Shown in pieces: positions 44,781 to 55,919 of a stretch of 56,958 nt of DNA. Each line of letters opens with the position of its first letter. Position 1 is the first letter of the stretch. The position numbers and the translations under genes were made by a program. Below the pieces are notes generated by a model. The model worked only from the letters and a program-made list of their open reading frames with translations. It was not told the origin of the DNA and ran no database searches. Origin of the DNA: Gnetum montanum (Eukaryota > Streptophyta > Gnetopsida > Gnetales > Gnetaceae); contig MNCI01014839.1 of the NCBI GenBank assembly GCA_015680685.1, positions 1 through 56,958 on the forward strand. The letters are read 5' to 3'.

Positions 44781-46424
44781 GAATTTCAGGCAGCCAGTGT
44801 CATAGCCTCATCATTAGCCGGTCATCCACACTCCATCTTTCACGTCTCCTCCTTTCCACTCAGTCGTGGGGGAGACCCTCATCCCTGCTGATCCATTTCA
44901 CTGCACCCCTCACCATTTTATCATTTTTTTACACTTTTTATATTTTATATTTTCTATTTTTTTTGTTTTCCCCTTCTTTGTTTTCTACCCTTTTTGTTTT
45001 CCAATTTTTTGTTTTACACTTCTTTGTTTTCCACTTTTTGTGTTCTTCTTGTTTACTTTTTGTCGTTCTCCTATTGTTTAGCGTGGTCGATTTTCATTAC
45101 GATGGGTATTGAAATAGTCTTCCTAGTTTTCTAGTTCCCACCTTTGCATGGTTATCCTTGGTTTTACATCATTCCACTTCATACACTCGGCAGTGAGTCC
45201 ATGTCATCCACCCATTCACCCTCTCATGGTTTTCCTTGTGTCGTGCACATGCAACCCCTTCAATTAAAAATGTTTTAATGAATATGTGACTTGTGTAGTT
45301 CCCTGACTACAAGATGATCCACTGGTTTGAATCAGGTGTGACTTCAAGGGGAATGCTTTATTCATTGTTCTGTTCTATTCCCTAGGTTTCTAGCATGTCC
45401 TTATAGATTTCCTACCACTCCACATCTCTCTCCATGGAAGTTTTTGGGCAGTTCAACCTTGCATGGTGTGGTCCTCATTCAAGAGAAAATTTTTTTTTAA
45501 AAAAACAAAAAAATAAAATAAAAACAAACCAAATAAATTGAGGATTCAAAGCACACCCCTTGGTCGGATGCATGCACACACGCATGGGTCTTCGCATGGT
45601 GTGGTTCTCTTGCACAAAATGAAAAAAAAAAACATATCGCGGTGGGAATTCAAAGCACACCCCTTAGACCACCTCTCGTGGGCCACCCACATTTGTTATG
45701 GGAGTTCCTTGGTCTCCTCTAACTTTGTCCCATTTCACTTCCCTCTTTTCATGCTTTCTGGAGTGGTGGTTTTCTGTGTGGTCATTCTTGTTTTCTTGGG
45801 GGATGGTCGGGACTTCGTCTATAGCTATGAGGTCACTGGTCGCGGATGGTTTTGGGTCTGATTTTAGGAAGGTTCTATCGGGTCACTTAACCATGCTTAC
45901 ATGTGGGGTTTCATGTGGCTGACACTCGAACTTTCCATTTTCTCCTCTCCCATTCTCTCTTCACTTCGTACTCACCTCATTGCCCTTTTTATGTTGTGTG
46001 TTCATCATGTCTCCTGTTGGTCTCTCATGCCTTGGCGAGTTTCTCTTGGTTTGGCGTCTTCCCTCGTAACACCATTTATTGGCTCCTATGCCCACGGACC
46101 CAAGTATCAAGGGTATGCAGGGGCTTTACGGTTGTTGCCTGCTCTGGGGAGGACCCACCTACATATTTTTGATTTTTCCTATTAAGTCTCCACTCCTTTG
46201 GATTTTTTGGTTCATTGTTTCAGTGTCCCATCGTTCGATTTCATTCTCGCTTGAGTTCTTTTTGACCCACGTTCTCCAATTTTGTTTTTTTTTCACGCTT
46301 AATTCCCTTCCTCTTGTCTTTAGCCATGATCAGGCCTTTTTTGTGCTTCAATCGCCTCAATTTGGTTTTTTAAATTTTTCATTTTAGGATTTTTTTGGGT
46401 TGGTTGACGTTGGTTCATGGGTGA
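44781..46424 (+). other. E10 post-pol region
   Basis: Begins after the end of pol with CAGTCGTGGGGG (44861-44872). It continues with long T-rich runs of TTTTGTTTTCC type, GTGTGACTTCAAGGGG near 45338, an A-rich tract near 45490-45530 and a repeated GCACACCCCTT segment (45551, 45655). GGGGAGGACCCAC lies near 46146. Open frames here are frequent but show only low-complexity sequence, so I do not call genes. Confidence 0.6.
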
Positions 46425-46636
46425 ATAGTGCTGCGTATACGGGGCCCCATATACGTGGCCCCATCGATGCAGCACCCAACCCCTATAAATACCCCATTTC
46501 ACTTTGTATTTTTCATCATTTGGAGTCCAAATTGAGGGGAATTTTTGTCATTTTTTCTACCTCACCCTTCCCAACACACCTACATTCCATCGCATGTTCA
46601 CATGAACCTGTCCTTTTCCTTTTACGCAACCCAGAG
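46425..46636 (+). promoter_or_regulatory. E10 internal U3-like promoter and predicted first exon of ORF2 transcript
   Basis: GCTGCGTATACGGGGCCCC, ATATACGTGGCCCC and ATCGATGCAGCACCC are followed by a TATAAATA box at 46484-46491. This repeats the composition and order of the E10 LTR U3 (GTATAC and GTGGCCCCATCGACG blocks, AGCCACCC, CTATAAATA). A transcript starting about 25-30 bp after the TATA box would give a non-coding exon ending CCCAGAG at 46636, followed by a consensus donor GTATGC. The same layout exists in E9. Confidence 0.6.
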
Positions 46637-46914
46637 GTATGCACTTAGTCATGGGGGGGNNNNNNNNNNNNNNNNNNNNNNNNNNNNNNNNNNNNNNNNN
46701 NNNGGGGGGGGGGGGGGGTGGTGCCCTTGTGTAATTAATTAATTAATTAGTTGTTAATTACAAAACCTTTGGCCCTAACCACTAACTTAACACTTCGGGA
46801 GACTTAACAGTGTGCCTGTGCTATTAACATAACTTGGTCAAGCTGAAAATGGTATATACAGACCATTTTAGGCTACTTTTGAACGGTCTAATGGATGCTT
46901 ATGTTTGTTTTCAG
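46637..46914 (+). other. Predicted intron upstream of ORF2 (contains assembly gap)
   Basis: Donor CCAGAG|GTATGC and acceptor TATGTTTGTTTTCAG|ATGGC are strong plant splice sites. The ORF2 ATG is the first codon after the acceptor. The TAGTCATGGGGG motif lies 9 bp inside the intron. E2 keeps the same donor position and motif (10117) and has an acceptor-like site at 10320. Intron size is uncertain because of the gap. Confidence 0.55.
46660..46703. other. Assembly gap (44 N) bounded by G runs
   Basis: Seven G precede the N run and fifteen G follow it, suggesting that sequencing or assembly failed in a long G homopolymer or G-quadruplex-prone tract. Confidence 0.95.
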
Positions 46915-49745
46915 ATGGCATCCAAATTGAGGCACCCAAGGGATGAAGGACCATCACAACCAAGGGACAAGTGCCCACGTATGGGAAGGGGACAAGGAGT
47001 GTAACCACCAGAGTATTTGGAGGGTTCTCATGGAACTGGACCCTTCAGCGAATGACCTGACGTGGAATCTGTCCACCAGATTCCTGAAGAGGAGATTCCT
47101 GGCATGCAATCGCTAGGGGATGCAACACCTAGGATAGCACTGTGGCTTGAGGTTACACTGACCCAAGCCTGCCTTGATGCTATCATGCCACGCGAGGTGC
47201 AACGGATGGTCCTCCAAGAGTTAAATTTTGGACCATTCCTCGAGAACGCTCTAGAAGATGTAAGACTTCAATTGCACAGCTCTTCGATGTGGCCAGTCTC
47301 ACAACCAGTGGTGAATGGTACTTAGGAGAAACATATCTCTTCTGGACAAATCGATAGCCAGGGTCAAGAGTAAGAATCAAGGACATATATGTCTCTTACT
47401 CTTCAGAAGTAATAGCGCAAGCTCTGGGGTTGCCTGAAACTGGGGCAGATGTGGTGGAAATTCCTAAGTAGGAAGATCCAAGGGTAAAGGTGCAATGGAT
47501 CCAATGGTGCTATGGGGTAGAGTGTAAAGATTTCAGCTCCTTGACCACGATGGAGAGAGTCTATTCAAAGGTAGCATCTTATCATCTGAATCCAATGGTA
47601 AGACCCAGCAAAATCAATGCCTTCTCAGCTCGTGTGTGTGCCGCCTTGAGTGGGAAATTTCCCATGATTCTTCCACAACTATTTTTTTTGGAAATTGAAA
47701 AAAGGTTTGTAGAGAATAAACATGGAAGACGTGCTCTCCCTTTTCCTTGCCTAATTCAAAAGTTATGCAAATGGGTAGGGATAGCACAGTACTCTAATGA
47801 TATCATCTGGCGTGCCCCAATTGCCTCGTGGCGAGAAATGATGAAAGAAAAAATGCCTACCGTCACACAGACAAAGGAAGAGTAGCAACCACCTCCACCA
47901 CCTATGCAAACAATGCAGCCAGGCTTGCAAAAAATAGCAACATACATCTATGAGATCCAGGAAATGCTCTCGAATCAGCGAAAGAAATCTAGCAGAACTG
48001 GTGGAGGAGATGATCCTTTGGTCTATCGCCCTGCCATGAGTCACCTGGAGCAAGTGGCGTAATCAGTTAGCTTGATTGAAAGGGTAGGGCTGATATTTTC
48101 CATTGCCTGAGCACCCATTCCAACCAAAATAGATTTGAGCATCCAAGATGTATCAACTGCGACTTAGCAGTTATTCCCTAAAATCTCAAGGAATGCTGCT
48201 ACTTTCTCGGTATGCTTGGAGGATGGTGAGGGGGTGACGGTCCTGGTGATGTAGCACCAAGGACAAGAAGTTGTGGCCGAAGTGGTTGATGATACCATTG
48301 CTACTGCTCTTAATGCACTGGCATCACCTGTACTAGACATCCATAGACTACAAGATGTACAGATGTCTGCCGGAACTTCACGTAGCAAGATGGATGCAGC
48401 CCAACATGAAGAAATGTTGGACTGACTGGTAGGAATCAGGCAACTGCTTCAGGATGTCTTCGATCTTCCGAAAAACATCACTGCAACCCAGTTGGAGCTG
48501 TTATTGGCAAGGGGAAAAAGCTTTATTTTGGAGGGGCAACTGGAGGCTACTCAAGCTGCTTGTTAGCCCTTAACAATGGAGGTTACCCAATTAAGGGCCT
48601 AGCTTGCCGATTCAGCCATCCTCGACCGCGAAATCACAAGAGATGAAGCTTTCCAATAGCTTTAGCTTAAACTTCATGTTGTTGAGGATGAAAGGGAGAT
48701 GACAATCCTAGATAAGGCCATAGCAGATGCTCGAGCGTATCATTTAGAGAAAGACTTGGCCGAGGTTTTCCAAGAGAACGTGCAGCTAACCATCGAAGTT
48801 CATCGCCTACGCAATGTTGGTACAAAGAACAAGCACATGAAAGATTTCATCCACCAATAGTAGGAGGAGCTAGCCAAGATGAACACAGATATAAGAAGGT
48901 TGGCTGCTAAGAATTGGAATCTGTCAATGGAGGAAGTTCGGGCATTGCAAAAAAAGTTTGCAATCAAAATTTCTGCTTGGAAGAACGAGGACCTAAAGTT
49001 TGAAAGAGTCAAAAATCATTATAGGGACCAAGTGGGATTGCAGAAAGAGGTGAACAAGAAGCACATTCAAGTCACTAAGGCCTAGATGAACCAAGTGCTC
49101 CAGCAGCTCTGAGAAGGAGGCAATGTATGGCCATCCATCTTCAATGGATTGAACGCCTACAAAATCGCAGAAATCCACCTAAAGGAGCTGCAAATTTAAG
49201 AAGTGACAGAATACATGGAGTTAGCCAACATTCGGTATGCAAACTTGGCTATGCTCATAGCCAGGAGACCGTAGTTAGAGCTAGAGAAACAAGTGGCTAC
49301 CTCGTGTTCTCTATACGAGGGTGAGTTCCAGGCACACAAGGAAATAAAATAGACGCTGGTAATAGAAAACGTGAAACTCGAGGTCCTCTGTACAAGCTTT
49401 GGAGGCCAACGTACCGTTGCGAAGGACCTGGCCCGAAGAATGAGTGACTACCAACAACTACAAGCATCAATCCGAGTGTTCGATATCGAACGCAAAAAGT
49501 TCGCAGCCTGGTTCGTCAACTTGAAAGAACTCATCCCGGTGCTGCCTTGCCCTTGGGAAATTCTACTTCCAGCACACATTGGAGAAGCTTCCTGGATTGT
49601 GAATGAACCTAGAAGCAAAGATGAGAAAATGAGGGCTCTCTTGGAGGCATTCCAGCTATCTCCAAAAGCTACAACTACCGCACGGTTATCGACATATGTG
49701 CTGCCACCAATGCATGGGCCAGAGGCTGGAGGGTGTCCATCATAA
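46915..49745 (+). pseudogene. E10 ORF2: plant transposon-protein-like domain plus long coiled coil
   Basis: Conceptual product about 900 residues with several stops (for example near 47018, 47056, 47323). N-terminal low-complexity basic start (MASKLRHPRDEG). Domain 1 (about 47130-47790): EVTLTQACLDAIM, SGEWYLGETYLFW, VRIKDIYVSYS...ALGLPET, FSSLTTMERVYSKVASYHL and FLEIEKRFVENKHGRRALPF. This resembles the putative plant transposon protein domain downstream of pol in Athila/Tat elements. Then a Pro-rich linker (QPPPPPMQ). The C-terminal half (48420-49640) is Leu/Glu/Lys-rich and coiled-coil-like (LSMEEVRALQKKFAIKI, VKNHYRDQVGLQKEVNKKH), ending NEPRSKDEKMRALLEAF. The E9 copy conserves both halves. 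Not related to RT or integrase; role unknown. Confidence 0.72.
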
Positions 49746-50018
49746 CCATTGCCTCCAGGGACGGTGTGATCCTCTCCAGCAATTTTGTACATCTTCTTAC
49801 ATCACAGAGGCTCCAGGACCAACAAGGTATTCAATTTTATCTCTGAACACCGTCATTTTTGTAATTTGTCCTCCTCTGTTACTCGGGCACTTGGTAAATT
49901 CATGTTGTGTCATGTGTGTCATTTATGTGTTTAAGTTATGTGTTGTTGCAAATATGAATCCATACCTTCCAAATTGTAAAGTAACTAGAGGACAAGTTTT
50001 TGCTCAGTTGTGGGGGTA
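49746..50018 (+). other. E10 3' untranslated part and polypurine tract
   Basis: Short non-coding stretch ending GAGGACAAGTTTTTGCTCAG, then TTGTGGGGGTA, the tract next to the LTR. E2 ends similarly (GAGGACGAGTTTTCATTTAG, then TCATGGGGGTA). Confidence 0.75.
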
Positions 50019-50926
50019 TGATGAAGTGTCAAAAGTCACTACATTGACTGGGCCACGTCGACGCGGCCCCATCGACGCAGCCACCTCGCATCGATGGGGT
50101 CCCGTATACGCAGCCACCCTTTCTGGATCTATAAATATGAGGGCCTTCCACCTCATTGAGGCATCTTTGGAGTAGTGATAGCGAACCTCTTGCAGTTTGC
50201 TCCCGTAAGAGATAGAATATTTTCCAAGTGCCCACAGCAGGTGTATGAAAAGAGATCGAATCTTTATTCGAGCATTGATATATCTGAGCCCATTGGCATG
50301 ATGGCAATAAAGATGAACTATTCATGCAATCCTTGCAGCATTTGGACTTAGTTGTTTCATGCATTTAATAGTTTAAGATGTTTATGCTTTATTAATCAAT
50401 TGTTCATGCTTTATTAGTTACTCATCAATTATTTATGTTTTCATTATTATAATTTCAATCGTTAGTGTTCATTCGTAGTTTGTAAAAGACATAAGTACGA
50501 CCATCTCGAACGTAATCCAAACACTTGGTAAACCCAGCAACGCTTAACGTCTGGTAGTCCAGTAGTGTTAGGAAATGCTTAGAACGTGCTCGGAGGATGG
50601 GACCAGATGCTTATGCTAGGAGTAGTTAGGATATACACTAGGATAATTAGAGATTAGATAATAGTTTATTCATTACTTCCATACCTCACTTAGTCACTGA
50701 AAAAGATAATTAAAAAAATATAAAATTCATTAGCCTTAGTCTCACTTAACCATCGCAATAGAACTTTACAAGTGAGATTAGGATGACAACGACTGTTCTA
50801 ACCCAAGGTTTCACTGGTTAGAAGTCTGGTGCATGTTAAGTGCTTACAGTCTGTGGAGTTCGACTGGATCGCACGTGAATGCTCGTATATGTATGGTTGG
50901 GTGTAGGGATACCTAGCTGCTCATCA
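50019..50926 (+). repeat. E10 3' LTR, subfamily B, full length
   Basis: 908 bp, TGATGAAGTG...GCTCATCA. U3 blocks: CGTCGACGCGG, CATCGACGCAG, GCATCGATGGGG and CCCGTATACGC. TATAAATA at 50130-50137. An AATAAA near 50307 is a likely polyadenylation signal. R/U5 is homologous to subfamily A LTRs, while U3 differs. Confidence 0.92.
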
Positions 50927-50931
50927 GCAGG
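50927..50931. repeat. Target site duplication of E10, right copy (GCAGG)
   Basis: Identical to 42225-42229. Confidence 0.9.
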
Positions 50932-52330
50932 CTCATGCCCTTTTTGCCCTTGCATAACCTCAACTAAGGAGTCCATCGGCCTCATAGTCAATTTAATGAT
51001 CATGATAAGTTAAGGACCAACTGGGAAGAATCTACTCAAGAATACCAACACATCAGACCAAGACATAGAGCATAACATAGAATACGATAGCGAGGTAAGT
51101 TATGGTAGTAAGGCCGAATGATAGCAAAGGTGGAGTGGAGTTCCAAATTAAGGTCATAATAAGTCCCTTGTGGAATTTGTGGTTAAAATGATCCAAGAAG
51201 TTCCATCCTCAATCTAGGCCAAAACCATCTACTTTCAGTGACTTTGCATCACCACCCTAAGACCAATCCACCCACTTGAGACACAAGAGTGCTTCCACAA
51301 AACAACCACCATTCCAAAGAGAGAAGAAAAGAGAAGTAGGATGTGAGAGAGAGAGGGTCTTAGTTAGAGGGGACCTTCAGGCACAAGTGCATGTTATTCA
51401 AGTCCCATAACCAATGCTTGTAGTCCATTTATTTGTCCAAGGGATGTGCTTTGAATTCATATTTTTTTTAATGGGAACCATATCATGCAAAGACTTATTC
51501 ATGTCGAATGGGTGTGCTTTGAAGTCCCATCATTTTTTTTGAAATCATGCAATGACCTTATTTGACTTCCTATTAGTGGTTGGTATGGAATGGTAAGATG
51601 TCCATGAAACACACTCAAGTACTCAAGCAAGTAGAAGAGTACAAAGAGTATTGAGTCCCCTTGAAGTCACATCCTTTTGAAATCTTTGAATCCTTCCTAA
51701 TTCTAAAACTACCAATTGATTAAAAGTTTATTTAATGGAAGGGACCTCAAATTCCTAGAATAAGGAAAACTATAGAGTTCATTGAATGGACAAATGATGT
51801 GGACTCACTACCTATTCCATGAAAAATAAACCATATCCAAGTCATCATACATCAAAATTCAAAAATAGAAACCAAACATTGACAATCCCAACATTAAGCA
51901 TAAATCATCATTAGTAAATAGCAACAGTGACACTATGTTATATGATAATAAAGCACTTTTTATTATTAAAAATAAGGAAATATCACAGTTAAACAAAAGA
52001 AAGAAAAATAAAGTAAAATATATAAGAAAGTGTAAAATAGTCAAGAAAGTTCAAAAGTACTAAACATGGTGTAAAATTAGAAAAATCTAAAAGTCAAGAA
52101 TTTGTAAAATAAATAATTTATACAAATAAAAAATGTGAAAAACAAAAAGTAGAAAAATTAAGAAGCCATATGTATTATCAACACGGATGGCCATCTCCCC
52201 CATGACTAAGTTAGAAGAAGGAGATCCAAAAAATAGAATGTGGTTGTCCATTTGTTGAGGCAGTAGTTGCACTAGCCTAGCTTGGTTCAAGGAAAGGCTT
52301 TACTTGTTGAATGTTGACCAATTGGTCTTT
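50932..52330 (-). other. E9 post-pol region, right segment
   Basis: Minus-strand non-coding region homologous to 44861-46140 of E10. It has TAGTCATGGGGGAGATGG (near 52190-52207 on the plus strand), an AT-rich stretch, GATGTGACTTCAAGGGGAC near 51655, and GGGCATGAG next to the E10 target duplication. Confidence 0.7.
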
Positions 52331-52359
52331 ATTTGGGTTGTTAGGTTTGTAGATTATCA

Positions 52360-55300
52360 TGGCCCTAAATGGAAAGGTTTGATCAATTACGTAAGGTCCC
52401 TTCAACAATGTTTGGAACTTTTCTTTTTAGGGTACATGTGTAGGGTTCTAGTAGAGGACCTTATCTCGTGGTTGCAGTTTTACTTTTCTTATTTTAAGGT
52501 CATGACGTTGCTTGTTAAATGCCTTGTTCACCTCATTCAAGGATGAGGCCACTAATCGATTTTCATCTAACATGTTTAGATTGATTAATCTTTCCTTCTA
52601 TGCTAGGCTTAGGTCAAGGTTTATATCGTAGGTCATTGAGAGTGTATGAAGCTCAGATTGAATCAAGAGCATTGGAAGTTTTCCATACACTAACTCATAG
52701 GGAGAATAGCTAGTAGGAAGTTTCCAAGTTTATTGGTAAGCCCAAAGAACATCATTAAGTTTCATGCTCCAATCCTTCCTATATTTGTTAATGGTTCCCG
52801 TTAGTATTTTTGTAATCTCTTGGTTGGTTACCTCTACCTGACCATTGACTTGGGGATGGTAAGGTGTTCTTAATTTATGTTCTAGCCCCAAGCATTGTAT
52901 TAATTTTCTAAAAGTGGCACCTCTGAAATGAGTTCCATTATTAGAAATTAGTAAACGTGGCACCCCAAATCTATTTATAATATTTTGTTTATGAATTTGG
53001 CAATAGTGGATGATGTATAATCAGTAATGATTGCTGCCTCTGTCCATTTTATGCAGTAGTCAATTACTACTATAATATATGCCTTCCCATTGAACATGGA
53101 TGTGATGGGACCCATGAGGTCAACACCCCATATGTCAAAAGGTTCTAGTGGTTGAATCCATTATTGAGGAACTTCCATGCAAGCGGTCATCCCCCTATCT
53201 CATTAATGACATTCAAAAGACTTAACAAATTGGTGGGTGTCCCTAAAGATTGTAAGCTAATAGTATCCTACCATTAGGATTTTTATGGTCATGCATCTCC
53301 CTACATAGTGGCCTCCACAAGGCCCTTTGTAAGCATCCTAGAGAACACACAGTTAATCCTTGTTAGGGACACATCAACAAATCAGGTCATTAGCACACAC
53401 CTTGTAAAGGTATCCATTGATTTCCATCAAGTGTTTGACCTGATGGAGAAATTATTGCTTCTTTCTAAAATTCAAGACTTGTGGCATCTCTTGAGTGAGA
53501 AGATATGTGAGGATGTCATTATACCATGTTGCTTTTGCAAACGTTTGTCCACTTATTTCTCCTGTAAGGAGGAGTTCTTCTACAAACGGATTAGAGAGTG
53601 AGCTCCCCTTCTTTTTATTATCCCATCTTATGTGAGAAAGCTTGTTAGTGATCACATTCTCAATCCCTTTTCAATCTACCATAGTGAGATCAAATTCCTA
53701 CAAGATTACGAGTCACCATATGACACAAGGGCACATTGTTAGCTTGTTCATGAGAAAGTGAATTACACGGTGGTCCATATGCATAAATACTTTGTAACTA
53801 GGCACATAGTGCCTAAACTTTTCAAGTGTGTACACTACTACCATTAGCTCCTTTTCCATAGTGGTGTAATTTAACTATGCTTCCACAATGCTTTAGCTCA
53901 TGTAGTGGATGTAATATGGACGTTTCTTATTGTCCATCTACATTAGCACTACTCCCAAGGCATAGTTAGATGCATCTATCATAATGTGAAAGGGTTTGGA
54001 TCAGTCTGGTGCTTGTAGAATTGGTGTTTCTATGAGTTTTTCTTTTAACTGTTGGAATGCATGTTTACATTCCTTGGTCTAGATGAAAAATACATCTTTC
54101 TTTGTAAGCTCTACCAACGGTTATACAATCTTAGAGAAATTCTCTATAAATCGTCAGTAGTAGCCAGTGTATCTAAGGAATGATCAAACATCTTTAATAG
54201 TCTCAGGTTAGCATGTTATTCCTTGGATAAGCCTTATCTTCTCTAGGTCTACCTCAATCCCCTTTTTTTGTAATTTGGTGCCCTACCACAATGCCTTCTT
54301 GGACCATAAGATGGGTCTTCTACTAATTAAGCCATAGGTTTATCTCTACAAATCTCTTTAGTACTTGATCAAGTCAGTTCAAGGCTTGCTCAAATGTAGC
54401 TCCATAGGTGGAAAAGTCATCCATGAAGACTTCAACACCACTACCAATTTGTTGTTGAAAGATACTAAGGACCAAGCATTGAAATGTTGTAGGGACATTG
54501 CACAAACTAAATGGCATCTTACAATATGCAAAAGTTCCCTAGGAGCTCAAGAATGTTGTCTTGGCCTAGTCTTCTGGTGCAATTTGGATTTGGTTATAGC
54601 CATTATAAATGTCCAAGAAGCTATAATAATAATGCTCAGATATGGTTTCTAACACTTGATTCAAAAATGGCAAAGGAAAGTGATCTTTAAATGTTGTCAT
54701 ATTCAACAGCCTGAAGTCAATGTAAACCATCCATTTGCCATCCTTCATCAGTACAATTATGAATAGGCTAACCCACTCACTATCCACAATGGAATAGATG
54801 ATCCCTACCTTGAGGAGTTACTCTATTTCCTCCTTGATGATTTGCTTTAATTTGTGGTTCATCCATCTCTATGGCTTCCTTTTTGGCTTCATGGCTAGGT
54901 TGGTGTAAATGTGATGCTGGCATATCCTTGGATCAATTCCTGTTGGCTCAGAATATGACCAAGAAAAGGTTATTAACCATTTGTTCACCACCTTCAACAA
55001 CTTTTATTTCTATTTAGGAGAAAGCTTGACATTAATTATGACCAATTTACCATTCTTTAGGAATGCATATTCCATCTTGATTGGTAAAGTTTTTAGTTCT
55101 AGAGGCTTTGCTTGAAGTGATCAAGGATTTCCAACTCTTCCCAACAACTGTCATAATCTTCATCAGAGAGTTGGGAATGACCTTCAATTTTTTCCATGCC
55201 TTCAACATATGCATAAGTTAGGCTCTTAGTTGGCTCCATGCATACTGTGCTACTATCCAAGTTAGCTATTAGCCATTGGGTGCCCTCCTATTTTATGGCT

Positions 55301-55900
55301 GCTGCAGACAGACACCTTTGTATGTTGATCTATTACGCACATTGATTGCATGCTTTGATGCATGTGCTCTTGAGGGGCCAAAATTTTGCACATAATTGCA
55401 CCATTATCACTATATGCGATGTATGAAATACACTTCTTCTCAATCTTTCCCAATTCATTTTTCTTGGATATTTCTAGAGATAGGTTCCTTATTCCCATTC
55501 ATGCATTGAGCATGCTTAGCCAAGCTCTTCCCATAATGATGGGAAAGTCACTTTTGCAATTGTCCACCTTGATCACCAGAAAATTAGTAGTATAGGACCA
55601 CCCACAAACTGTGGTCCCAATGTCCTCTACTAATCCTAGAGGGATAGTAATTGATTGATCTACTAATTCTCGACGAATGTTACTCTTCTTAAGAGGTGTT
55701 ATGTTTTAAGCCTTGTACATATAATGGAAAATGAGATTTACTCTAGAACTAGAGTCAAGAAGAGACTTCCATGGCTCATGTCTAGCAATTTGTAGATAGA
55801 TAAGTGGACTTCCTAGATTAGATATTTTTGTAGGAAGATTGTGAACCTTGATCTAATCAGAAATAACATGAGTTAACATTATAGTGCGAATCTGAGGTAG
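52360..55900 (-). pseudogene. E9 pol: protease, RT, RNase H, integrase
   Basis: Minus strand, in order. Protease about 55900-55260: FPIIMGRAWLSMLNA, GIRNLSLEISRKNELGKIEK. RT about 54960-54130: VYIDFRLLNMTTFKDHFPL, FLDIYNGYNQIQIAPED, FMDD at 54426-54415, RYTGYYRRFIENFSKIV. RNase H about 54080-53650: DASNYALGVVL, YTTMEKELMVVVYTLEKF. Integrase about 53380-52600: the NNGTHF motif has Asn for the second catalytic Asp (ISNNGTHFRG), and NGQVEVTNQEI keeps Glu. A C-terminal region reaches about 52360. Stops and frameshifts throughout. Domain order and motifs match E10. Confidence 0.88.
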
Positions 55901-55919
55901 CACTTGGTTTGAAGGACAC

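Larger units (their letters stand above)
42230..50926 (+). mobile_element. E10: Athila-like element, subfamily B, nested in E9
   Basis: 8,697 bp, bounded by TGATGAA at 42230 and CTCATCA at 50926 and flanked by GCAGG on both sides. Order: truncated 5' LTR, RT (N-terminal part missing), RNase H, integrase, post-pol region, internal promoter module, predicted intron, ORF2, polypurine tract, full 3' LTR. A deletion removed the rest of the 5' LTR, the primer site, gag, protease and the start of RT. By eye the shared 5'/3' LTR sequence differs at roughly 25 of 215 positions plus one indel, so the insertion is old. Confidence 0.93.

Noticed and set aside
44866-46387. Several open frames of 70-107 codons in the E10 post-pol region
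   Set aside because: They are low-complexity, Phe/Leu-rich translations of T-rich DNA, overlap each other in several frames, and lie in a region that is non-coding in homologous elements.
49696-50175. 159-codon open frame running into the E10 3' LTR
   Set aside because: It crosses the polypurine tract and LTR start and has no recognisable motif; chance frame.
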